Assembly (NCBI GenBank): GCA_035294465.1
Contig: DATGKW010000204.1
Coordinates: forward strand, 1 to 8,499
Direction of reading: 5' to 3'
Length of the DNA stretch: 8,499 bases
DNA from: Paraktedonobacter sp035294465
GTDB taxonomy: Bacteria; Chloroflexota; Ktedonobacteria; Ktedonobacterales; Ktedonobacteraceae
In this document: positions 1 to 6,643 of the stretch, one piece after another
Position numbering within the stretch: position 1 is the first letter of the stretch
Layout: the number at the start of each line of letters is the position of its first letter
Notes under the pieces: model-generated
What the model was told of the DNA's origin: nothing
Database searches by the model: none
Seen by the model: the letters and a program-made list of their open reading frames with translations, nothing else
Position numbers and translations under genes: made by a program

Positions 1-22
1 ATCGATCAGGAGTTAAGAAAAG

Positions 23-793
23 ATGCAGTCTCAGGAAGCCGTTGTGCCGGTAAGCCGTGTACGTATCTTTGGATTCCTTTCTACAGGATGCGCGATTGCT
101 CTTCTCGCGTTCGCGCTCCCTATGGATATTTTTGGCATGAATTTCATGTTCACCGTACATATGATTCAACATCTGCTGCTTGCCCTGGCAGTGCCGCCTC
201 TGTTGCTGCTTAGCATTCCGCCGACACGCCTGCACCAGTTCCTCGACGCCCATCACAGCATGCGGCGCGGTCTCCGGGGTCTGACCATCCCCTGGGTAGC
301 TGCGGCTCTCTTTAACGCAAATCTGTGGGTCTGGCACGCACCACCCCTCCTGGCCGCTATGATGGAGAATCCTGTTCTGCATCTGTGTATCAATCTTCTC
401 TACCTCCTCACGGGCCTGCTCTTCTGGTGGCCGCTGCTCCGACCTCTGGAAGGGCGTACACTCTCGCTTGGATGGAAACTAGCTTACCTGTTTTTCAGTG
501 ATATGCCGATGATGTTACTCGGAGCCGGCATGACCTTCTCTGGCCCTTTGTATGCCTTCTCGATGACCAATCCACCTATGTATATGGTCGTGAGCGCACA
601 GGACCAGCAGTTGGGAGGATTGCTGATGTGGATCGTGGGTAGCCTCTTCTTCTACATTGTTGTGGCAAGCATCTTTTTCCTTCAGTGGATGCTACAACAG
701 GAGAAGATCCAGCAAGCGAAAGAGGCGAAGTTCGATGAAGAAACACAGGATGAGTGCATCAGCCATGCCTTCTCACAAAGGGAAACTCGTTAG
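23..793 (+). CDS. ctaG: CtaG-family cytochrome c oxidase assembly protein
   Basis: This 256-residue integral membrane protein matches the CtaG (caa3-type oxidase assembly factor) family, thought to deliver copper to the Cu centres of haem-copper oxidase in the cytoplasmic membrane. Visible family signatures are HMIQH at residues 46-50, the NANLWVWHAPPL stretch at 98-109 with His105, His120, and DQQLGG at 194-199 before the last helix. I count about six hydrophobic segments (roughly 15-33, 45-67, 86-106, 117-139, 151-171, 197-224), one fewer than the seven usual for longer relatives, so the N-terminal helix is probably absent. The C-terminus (225-256) is charged and likely cytoplasmic. The ATG at 23 follows AGGAG at 8-12, which supports the start. 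The oxidase genes it would serve are not in the window and may lie upstream. Family call is firm; the exact oxidase partner is unknown. Confidence 0.88.
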   Translation: MQSQEAVVPVSRVRIFGFLSTGCAIALLAFALPMDIFGMNFMFTVHMIQHLLLALAVPPLLLLSIPPTRLHQFLDAHHSMRRGLRGLTIPWVAAALFNANLWVWHAPPLLAAMMENPVLHLCINLLYLLTGLLFWWPLLRPLEGRTLSLGWKLAYLFFSDMPMMLLGAGMTFSGPLYAFSMTNPPMYMVVSAQDQQLGGLLMWIVGSLFFYIVVASIFFLQWMLQQEKIQQAKEAKFDEETQDECISHAFSQRETR

Positions 794-815
794 TGGTCAC
801 TTGCGCGAAATGCTC

Positions 816-830
816 AATCATACTATGATT
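816..830. promoter_or_regulatory. 15-base perfect palindrome upstream of lgt (possible operator)
   Basis: AATCATA at 816-822 and TATGATT at 824-830 form a perfect 7-1-7 inverted repeat in the 80-base gap between ctaG and lgt. The symmetry and AT richness suit a dimeric repressor site. There is no T-tract after it, so it is not a terminator. A TACAAT hexamer at 853-858 could be a -10 box, but it lies close to the ribosome binding site and has only a weak -35 partner. No regulator is encoded in the window, so the role is speculative. Confidence 0.25.
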
Positions 831-873
831 AGAAAAATTCTGGCATTCTAAATACAATACTGGAGAGAGCACT

Positions 874-1977
874 ATGGGAAATATCTCCATGACGCTGGCC
901 TTTGTGATCAACTGGGGTTGGCTACAGATCGGCCCATATATCCACATTAACATCAATCCGGTTATCGTCAGCCTCGGCCCGCTGGCGCTGCGCTGGTATG
1001 GCCTGATGTATGTCGTGGGCATTATAGCGGGCCTCTGGTTTATTCGCAAGTATACTGCCCGCAAGGGTATCACCGAGGAGCAGGTTTTCCGGGTGCTCTG
1101 GTGGTGTATCGTGGCCGGCCTCATCGGTGGGCGTCTCTATTTCGTGATCCAGCAGCCCGACCTCATCCCAGACTATCTTGAAAAGCCCTGGAATATCCTG
1201 GCAACCTGGGAGGGCGGCATGGCTTTCTTCGGCGCAATCTTTGCCGTCGTTCCGGTGCTCTTCTGGCGCGCGCTGCATGAACGGGTCAACCCACTGGTCA
1301 TGCTCGACGCGGGAGCGCTCTTCGCGGCCTGCGGACAGATTTTCGGGCGCATTGGCAATCTGATCAATGGCGATATCATCGGCTATCCAAGCACGCTGCC
1401 CTGGTCCACAGTCTACGATAACCCGAATAGCTGGGCCTGCCTGGACCCTGGCACCTGCCATGTGCCCGTACAGCCGGCTGCCGGCTATGAACTGCTGTTG
1501 AACCTTCTGATGATCGCCGTGCTGCTCCTTCTGGCCAGGCGCTATCGTAGACCAGGAGCGCTTATGGCTACCTACCTCTTTGGCTACTGCATTACCCAGT
1601 TCCTGGTTTTCTTTGTGCGCGCGAACATCGTTGTGCCCCTGGGTCCGCTTGATTGGGGTCTCAAACAGGCCCAATGGACCTCGCTGATTGTTTTCATTTT
1701 GCTGATCCCGATCACCTTTCTGGTCATGCGCTCGCGCTACGCTCAGCCCGTGCCCGCTGGCGAAGTGCCTGCTACTTATGGAATTCCCCAGAAGCTCACG
1801 CAGCAGGGCGAGACAAGCAACAGTGACGAGAAACCAGCAGAGGAAATCTCCGTTGGAGAGGAAAACAGCGACGAAGCTGAGGTCAACCAACCGGCCAGTG
1901 TAGGCGCGGATAGTTCAGCAAACGCAGACACCGGCGGCGAAACCGATACCTATACAGCAGAAAAGAGCGAAGGATAG
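874..1977 (+). CDS. lgt: prolipoprotein diacylglyceryl transferase (Lgt)
   Basis: Lgt moves a diacylglyceryl group from phosphatidylglycerol to the lipobox cysteine of prolipoproteins in the cytoplasmic membrane. Family marks are RWYGLMY at 40-46, GGRLYFV at 85-91, WEGGMAFFG at 112-120 and the Lgt signature GRIGNLINGDIIG at 158-170, giving Tyr42, Arg159, Asn162 and Gly170, which align with E. coli Tyr26, Arg143, Asn146 and Gly154. In contrast, positions matching E. coli His103, Arg239 and Glu243 appear to be Phe119, Gln242 and Phe246. A GLKQAQ segment (262-267) precedes the last helix. The core ends near residue 288, and an acidic, Ser/Glu-rich, probably disordered tail of about 80 residues follows, making it longer (367) than the usual 260-300. 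GGAGAG at 862-867 supports the ATG at 874. It is tightly followed by psuG. The lipoprotein gene at 3014 encodes a likely substrate. Identity is strong; activity depends on the substitutions. Confidence 0.9.
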   Translation: MGNISMTLAFVINWGWLQIGPYIHININPVIVSLGPLALRWYGLMYVVGIIAGLWFIRKYTARKGITEEQVFRVLWWCIVAGLIGGRLYFVIQQPDLIPDYLEKPWNILATWEGGMAFFGAIFAVVPVLFWRALHERVNPLVMLDAGALFAACGQIFGRIGNLINGDIIGYPSTLPWSTVYDNPNSWACLDPGTCHVPVQPAAGYELLLNLLMIAVLLLLARRYRRPGALMATYLFGYCITQFLVFFVRANIVVPLGPLDWGLKQAQWTSLIVFILLIPITFLVMRSRYAQPVPAGEVPATYGIPQKLTQQGETSNSDEKPAEEISVGEENSDEAEVNQPASVGADSSANADTGGETDTYTAEKSEG

Positions 1978-1988
1978 CTATTGAATAG

Positions 1989-2909
1989 ATGTCAAATGCA
2001 TCTCCCTACCTGACCATTTCTCCGGAGGTTCAGGCCGCGCTGCAAGATCAGCGCCCGGTTGTGGCGCTGGAGTCAACGGTGATTGCTCACGGGCTGCCAT
2101 ATCCGGATAATCTAGAGATCGCGCGAGACATGGAGACGGTGATTCGCGCTGAAGGGGCCGTGCCCGCGACGGTCGGCATCCACGACGGTACGATTGTCAT
2201 CGGCCTCTCCACATCTGAAATCGAGCAACTGGCCACAACTGAGCATGTGCTCAAAATCAGCCGGCGCGATCTGGCGGTGGCCCTCGCAACCCGCCAGCTA
2301 GGAGCGACCACGGTGGCCGGGACGATGCTTTGCGCGAGTATGGCTGGAATTCGCTTCTTCGCCACTGGCGGTATTGGCGGCGTGCATCGTGGCGCGGAAA
2401 CCAGCATGGATATCTCCGCCGATCTGACCGAACTGAGCCGCACGCCGGTTCTGGTGGTCTGTGCTGGCGCCAAATCAATCCTGGATCTCGATCTTACGCT
2501 AGAATATCTGGAGACGCAGGGCGTGCCGGTATTGGGCTGGCAGACTGGCGAGTTTCCTGCCTTCTATATGCGTTCGAGCGGTCGCGCTTTGCAGTATCGC
2601 GTGGATGAACTCGCAGCGGTCGCCACAATTGCCCGCGCGCAGTGGGAATGCGGTCTGCGCGGCCTGGTCGTGGCCTGCCCGATTCCGGCTGAGCACGAGA
2701 TGGATGCCGCGCCCCTGGAAGCTGCCACCGCAGAGGCTCTGCGCCTGGCTCACGAGCAGGGAATACATGGTTCGGCCATCACGCCATTCCTGCTCTCACA
2801 CGTCGCGAAAGCAACCGCCGGCGAAAGCGTCGAGGCTAACAAAGCACTGCTGCTCAATAACGCTCGCTGGGCCGCGCGCTTCGCCCGTGCGTATTACGAG
2901 CGGGCTTGA
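1989..2909 (+). CDS. psuG: pseudouridine-5'-phosphate glycosidase
   Basis: PsuG cleaves the C-C glycosidic bond of pseudouridine 5'-phosphate to uracil and ribose 5-phosphate (a reversible cytoplasmic reaction), recycling modified RNA bases. The 306-residue protein is full length and shows the family blocks: ALESTVIAHGLPYP (26-39), PATVGIHDG (59-67), KISRRD (89-94), GATTVAGTM (105-113), ATGGIGGVHRG (125-135), CAGAKSILD (158-166), PIPAEHEM near 230, and the GSAITPFLL and ESVEANKALLLNNA segments near the end. Glu28, Lys89, His133, Asp145, Lys162 and Asn284 line up with E. coli PsuG catalytic and metal-site residues, Lys162 being the expected Schiff-base lysine. The start lies 11 bases after the lgt stop. 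GAAGGA at 1969-1974, overlapping the lgt end, is the likely ribosome binding site at a rather long spacing. No pseudouridine kinase (psuK) or transporter is adjacent in the window. Confidence 0.95.
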   Translation: MSNASPYLTISPEVQAALQDQRPVVALESTVIAHGLPYPDNLEIARDMETVIRAEGAVPATVGIHDGTIVIGLSTSEIEQLATTEHVLKISRRDLAVALATRQLGATTVAGTMLCASMAGIRFFATGGIGGVHRGAETSMDISADLTELSRTPVLVVCAGAKSILDLDLTLEYLETQGVPVLGWQTGEFPAFYMRSSGRALQYRVDELAAVATIARAQWECGLRGLVVACPIPAEHEMDAAPLEAATAEALRLAHEQGIHGSAITPFLLSHVAKATAGESVEANKALLLNNARWAARFARAYYERA

Positions 2910-2997
2910 AAGCAATTGATAGCCGGGTTCATTACCTGCTTCCCCCAAAGTTCCGCGTACACACGTTGATTCTTTCACAGCAAGGACTATTCTGATT

Positions 2998-3005
2998 GGG
3001 GGAGG
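2998..3005 (+). promoter_or_regulatory. ribosome binding site fixing the lipoprotein start
   Basis: GGGGGAGG at 2998-3005 is a near-perfect Shine-Dalgarno sequence 8 bases before the ATG at 3014. An in-frame TTG at 2996 would lengthen the protein by six residues, but it overlaps this site and has no binding site of its own, so ATG 3014 is the better start. Confidence 0.8.
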
Positions 3006-3013
3006 CATCTTTT

Positions 3014-3790
3014 ATGTACGCGTTTCCTATCCCTATTCGTTTTCGGCGTCGTGGGCGCTCTTCTGACCGTGGAGTGCTGCCAATTCTGCTGCTCTGCGTG
3101 GTCTGTATGCTGCTCACCACAGGCTGCACTTTACCCTGGCAGCATCCTGCTCAGGCAGCAAATCTGGGACCCAGACCGACCGCGCAACAGGTACTGACGG
3201 CTCTTCAGAAAAATTTCCGCTCGGTGACTTCTTTCCATATAAGCCTGAAAACAGATAATCTGGGCAATACATCTTCTGTCCAGATTGCCCTACGCGATGC
3301 CGATGGCGATGTTTTGATGCCGGATAAAATTCGCGCCCAGGCCAGCGTGCTTCTTTCGGGTCAGGCGGTGACGATCAATCTGATCAGCATAGGCGCGAAC
3401 CAGTATATTACCGATCCCATTACCGGCCAGTGGCGCGTCGTCAAGGGTATGTTCGATCCGCGCATCCTGACTGACCCTGACTCCGGCATCATTCCGCTGG
3501 CGGGCAAACTGCAGGATGTGACCGGCCCGACCGCCGACAGCGTGAACAACACTTCCTGCTGGCGCGTCAATGGGCTTCTGCCTGCGAACGACCTGGCTTT
3601 CTTTACGGATAGCAACACATCTGCCGGAACAATGCTCAAAACGAGCATTTGCGCGGGGCAGAGCGATGGGTTGCCTTATGAAATTACAGTTGTGGGTCAG
3701 GCCGCCAAAGGGGATACCGCGCAGACTATCCGTACATTCGTTATATCTAAATATGGCGAGAGTATCAGCATCGTAGCTCCACAAGTGTAG
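3014..3790 (+). CDS. LprG/LppX-family lipoprotein
   Basis: This 258-residue exported lipoprotein resembles the mycobacterial LppX/LprA/LprF/LprG family, whose members bind acylated lipids in a hydrophobic cavity outside the membrane. A basic N-region (FRRRGR, 10-15), a hydrophobic stretch (21-36) and TTGC with Cys38 form a lipoprotein signal peptide, so Cys38 should be lipidated by Lgt. Family-like features of the mature part are TSFHISLKT (72-80), an ADGDV segment near residue 92, the QYITDP and W140 strand region, and DPRILTDPDSG (148-158), matching the conserved 'dP..iLdp..G' element. Cys182 and Cys213 could form a disulfide, and the chain ends in the family-like SIVAPQV. It precedes a P55-like transporter, as lprG precedes Rv1410c in mycobacteria. 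A candidate terminator lies between the two genes. The family call rests on pattern recognition without a profile search; I am fairly confident of it. The lipid carried is unknown. Confidence 0.8.
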   Translation: MYAFPIPIRFRRRGRSSDRGVLPILLLCVVCMLLTTGCTLPWQHPAQAANLGPRPTAQQVLTALQKNFRSVTSFHISLKTDNLGNTSSVQIALRDADGDVLMPDKIRAQASVLLSGQAVTINLISIGANQYITDPITGQWRVVKGMFDPRILTDPDSGIIPLAGKLQDVTGPTADSVNNTSCWRVNGLLPANDLAFFTDSNTSAGTMLKTSICAGQSDGLPYEITVVGQAAKGDTAQTIRTFVISKYGESISIVAPQV

Positions 3791-3808
3791 TGTGACCGTA
3801 GCCGGAAA

Positions 3809-3858
3809 ATCGTCAGACAAAAGAATTTCTGTACAGGCCCTCTTGTCTGATGGTTTTT
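3809..3858 (+). terminator. candidate terminator or attenuator between lipoprotein and transporter genes
   Basis: The arm at 3809-3820 (ATCGTCAGACAA) pairs over 12 positions, two of them G-U wobbles, with 3843-3854 (TTGTCTGATGGT), and a run of T follows at 3854-3858. The 22-base loop is long for an intrinsic terminator. It sits 19 bases after the lipoprotein stop and 19 bases before the transporter start, leaving no obvious room for a separate promoter, so partial termination that lowers transporter expression relative to the lipoprotein is a reasonable inference. Confidence 0.45.
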
Positions 3859-3877
3859 AAGCTTTTGTGAGGAACAG

Positions 3878-6619
3878 ATGTATACATTAGAAGACGACCA
3901 GGAAACCTCCGCGCGCATGCGGAAGCGCGACTTTCACAACTCGCCCTACGCAGGCTCGGCAGATGCGCGAGCACCTTCAGACGCTCAGCAAGGGCTTGAC
4001 CAGAACGCAGCCGCTATGCCGCCCCGCCGCGCGCAGATTACCAGTTCGTTTAAAAAGCTGGCTATGCCTGGCCAGACAATTGCCGATCCCGCTGAGAAGC
4101 GCAGGGCCATCGCAGCTTTACTCGTCGCCTGCGCCAGCGTTTTCATTACCTCAATGGACCAGACAGTAGTCGTGACCGCGCTGCCGAAGATTATCCTGGA
4201 CCCCGGCATCAACATTCCTATTACTCAACTCGATCACGCTGCCTGGATTATCAGCGCTTACCTGCTTGGCTTTGTCATTGCTATGCCCCTGATGGGCCGC
4301 ATCTCCGACATTTTCGGGCGTCGGCGCATTATGCTCATCTGCCTCTCCATCTTTGGCGCAGGCTCCCTCCTCTGCGCGCTCGCCCCAGTGCTTGGCCAGA
4401 GTGTCGATATCAGCTTTCTGAGCAATATAGGTATAGATACATCTTCACAGGGCCTCGTCTGGCTGGTCTCCGCGCGTTTTATCCAGGCCATCGGAGGCGG
4501 CGCGGTGATACCCGTGGCGATAGCGGTGGTCAGTGACTTTTACGGCAAGGGACGCCTCGGACTGGCTCTGGGACTGATCGGTGCGGTCACAGAGGCTGGC
4601 GGGGTCGTTGGCCCGCTCTATGGTGCGCTGATTGTTTCGACGCTAGGCTGGACCTACATTTTCTACCTCAATGTGCCCATTGTCCTGGTTCTGATTGTAG
4701 GCGTGATCTTCTTCACACCGGTACACCAGCGACTGCACGAAGGGACCGATTGGTTGGGCGCATCCTTGCTCGGCATCGCCCTGACCTGCCTGAGCCTGGG
4801 CCTTGCTCAGCAGAGCACAGACCTGGGCGCCACCACCATTCTCAATAGCAACACTCCTCAAAATAACCCGACCGCCCTGGTCGCAACCCTGATCTTCTTC
4901 ATTCTCTTTATCCTCCTGGAACGGCTCCAGAGCTGGCGCACTCCACATTTTTCCCTGAAAAGCAAGCCATACTTCTCGCTCGTGCAGCGGAAGCGCTGGC
5001 CAGTAATCGATCTCTCGGTCTTCAAACGCTTTACCTTTAGCGCGTCTGCGCTGGTTAGCGTGTGCTTAGGTGTAGCGCTGATTATCGCTATGGCCGGCAT
5101 CCCGCTCTTTGTTGATACAGTGCTCAGCCAGCAGATTTCCGCGTCCGATGTGGCCCTGGTCAGCGGCCTGGCCCTTCTGCGCATGACGGTGATGATTCCG
5201 GTCGGCGCGCTGCTCGGCGGCTGGCTCTGTAGTCGTTTCTCCTGCCGGCTGGTCGGCATGCTCGGCCTGCTTTTTGCCGCATTTGGTTTTTACCTGATGA
5301 GCCGCTGGCCGATCAATGTGGACTGGACGCAGATTACAATCAGCACCATGACAACTGGCATGGGTTTTGGCCTGGTAGTCGCGCCCATCAGTACAACTGC
5401 GATCAATTCCGTGCGCGCCACGCAGGCCGGTATGGGCGCAGCTATCGTGACAGCCTTGCGTATGGTCGGAATGATCCTGGGTCTGGCCGCGCTCACCTCG
5501 TGGGGACTGGCCTACTTTAAGCAGTTGGTCGCGCAATTCCCATCGCTGCCCCTCTCGGCCACGCCGGCGCAATTTGCTCAGTGGACGCATAACTATGCCA
5601 ACCACGTGATTGCCTCCGCCCACACTGTATACACCACCATCTTCCTTGCGACCGCACTCTTCTGCCTGATCGCGCTTGTGCCGGCCGCCTTCCTCTGGGG
5701 CAAGAAGCTGGCACTGAAGGAAACGCTGCCGCAAACTGACTCAGCAGCCGTTCCTGGTGATCCAGCAATAGCTTCGGCGGTAGCCGCTGCCCCTGGAATA
5801 GCTCCTGCTTCTTCAGATGTACACAGTTCTACCACCCTGGCCGTGACAAGCGTGCTGGGTGTGGCCGACCCGATGATTGGAGAATCTCCGCCCTTCTCTC
5901 CAAATTCTGGCGATAGCGGCCCCAGGCAGAACAATACTCGTTCTCGCCGGCGCGTAGTGCTGGCTTTGATTGGCATTGGGCTGGCTATGCTGCTCGTAGC
6001 CGCAGGCCTCACCGCTCTCCTGCTCTGGCCCTCTAGCTCGCCACATACAAATCCATCCGCCGGAGCGAGCGCAACAACCACAGCGGTTACCGGAACTCGC
6101 ATGATCGACCTGGCCATGAATAACGTGGCGCTCACCTCGATTTTCGTCTCCCAGCTCGGCATCAACGGCGGTGTGCTAACCAATATCGAAACTACTCCCA
6201 CGCCAAATAACGGCCTGGTCATCACGCTCAATCTCAATATCAATACTCATGGGCTTAACCGCGTGATGCCCGTGGAGCTGGATACCACGATTGGCATAGA
6301 CTCGCATCAGAATATTCAACTCACGGTGCTTCATCTCAAACGCGATGGGCGCGACGCTGGTTCTGCGGCCGCTGCCAGTATGCAGAATGCACTGAATCAG
6401 ATGATACTCGCTACAATTATGCCGGCTCTGCGCGCTCAGCTAAAGGGCGCAAGGCTGGTATCTATCACCACCAGTTCGAGCCTGTCATGCGGCGATGGCG
6501 CGGAGATGCTGGTTCTACTGATCGCTGCTCCGCCAATCCAGGGGATCGCAGCCCAATCCACACCAACGACCCTTTGCTTTACCAAAGCAGTTAATCTTAA
6601 CCAGCTGTTGCCCGGCTAA
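3878..6619 (+). CDS. P55 (Rv1410c)-like MFS lipid exporter with fused extracytoplasmic C-terminal domain
   Basis: This 913-residue protein has four parts: a polar N-terminal tail (1-75), a 14-helix DHA2-type MFS core (about 76-608), an Ala/Pro/Ser-rich linker (609-689), and an RRR anchor (690-692) with a fifteenth helix (693-717) leading to an outward domain (about 740-913). The core shows MDQTVVVTALP (93-103), GRISDIFGRRR (motif A, 140-150) and TEAGGVVGPLYG (motif C region, 238-249). Asp94 and Glu239 match functional Asp22 and Glu147 of mycobacterial P55, and Arg528 sits in the ALRM segment where P55 has VARM. FGFYLMSRWP and AALTSWGL also closely resemble P55. P55 works with LprG to export triacylglycerides and related lipids and affects drug tolerance. 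The C-terminal domain has a predicted helix-strand-helix-strand pattern and Cys871/Cys900, a possible disulfide. SD GAGGA at 3869-3873 supports the start. A drug exporter remains possible. Confidence 0.82.
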   Translation: MYTLEDDQETSARMRKRDFHNSPYAGSADARAPSDAQQGLDQNAAAMPPRRAQITSSFKKLAMPGQTIADPAEKRRAIAALLVACASVFITSMDQTVVVTALPKIILDPGINIPITQLDHAAWIISAYLLGFVIAMPLMGRISDIFGRRRIMLICLSIFGAGSLLCALAPVLGQSVDISFLSNIGIDTSSQGLVWLVSARFIQAIGGGAVIPVAIAVVSDFYGKGRLGLALGLIGAVTEAGGVVGPLYGALIVSTLGWTYIFYLNVPIVLVLIVGVIFFTPVHQRLHEGTDWLGASLLGIALTCLSLGLAQQSTDLGATTILNSNTPQNNPTALVATLIFFILFILLERLQSWRTPHFSLKSKPYFSLVQRKRWPVIDLSVFKRFTFSASALVSVCLGVALIIAMAGIPLFVDTVLSQQISASDVALVSGLALLRMTVMIPVGALLGGWLCSRFSCRLVGMLGLLFAAFGFYLMSRWPINVDWTQITISTMTTGMGFGLVVAPISTTAINSVRATQAGMGAAIVTALRMVGMILGLAALTSWGLAYFKQLVAQFPSLPLSATPAQFAQWTHNYANHVIASAHTVYTTIFLATALFCLIALVPAAFLWGKKLALKETLPQTDSAAVPGDPAIASAVAAAPGIAPASSDVHSSTTLAVTSVLGVADPMIGESPPFSPNSGDSGPRQNNTRSRRRVVLALIGIGLAMLLVAAGLTALLLWPSSSPHTNPSAGASATTTAVTGTRMIDLAMNNVALTSIFVSQLGINGGVLTNIETTPTPNNGLVITLNLNINTHGLNRVMPVELDTTIGIDSHQNIQLTVLHLKRDGRDAGSAAAASMQNALNQMILATIMPALRAQLKGARLVSITTSSSLSCGDGAEMLVLLIAAPPIQGIAAQSTPTTLCFTKAVNLNQLLPG

Positions 6620-6643
6620 GTCAGAAAAGAAGGAGTTATCGCC

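Noticed and set aside
657..851. 64-codon + strand frame overlapping the end of ctaG and running towards lgt
   Set aside because: Basic, Ser/Lys/Arg-rich product typical of an out-of-frame reading, no good ribosome binding site, and most of it overlaps ctaG.
922..1890. 322-codon open frame on the - strand across lgt
   Set aside because: It lies wholly antisense to a well-supported Lgt gene, its product is a low-complexity Glu/Gln/His-rich chain with no recognisable domain, and it is explained by codon bias of the + strand gene.
2966..2994. Possible promoter TTGATT-17-TATTCT before the lipoprotein gene
   Set aside because: Each hexamer matches consensus at only four of six positions, and transcription would start inside the ribosome binding site at 2998-3005.
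3014..3130. Twin-arginine signal in the lipoprotein N-terminus (FRRRGR)
   Set aside because: The residues after the arginines do not fit the RRxFLK pattern; a Sec lipoprotein signal is the simpler reading.
5066..6243. Long - strand open frames across the transporter gene
   Set aside because: They are antisense to the MFS gene, have Arg/Gly/Ala-rich translations and no family motif.
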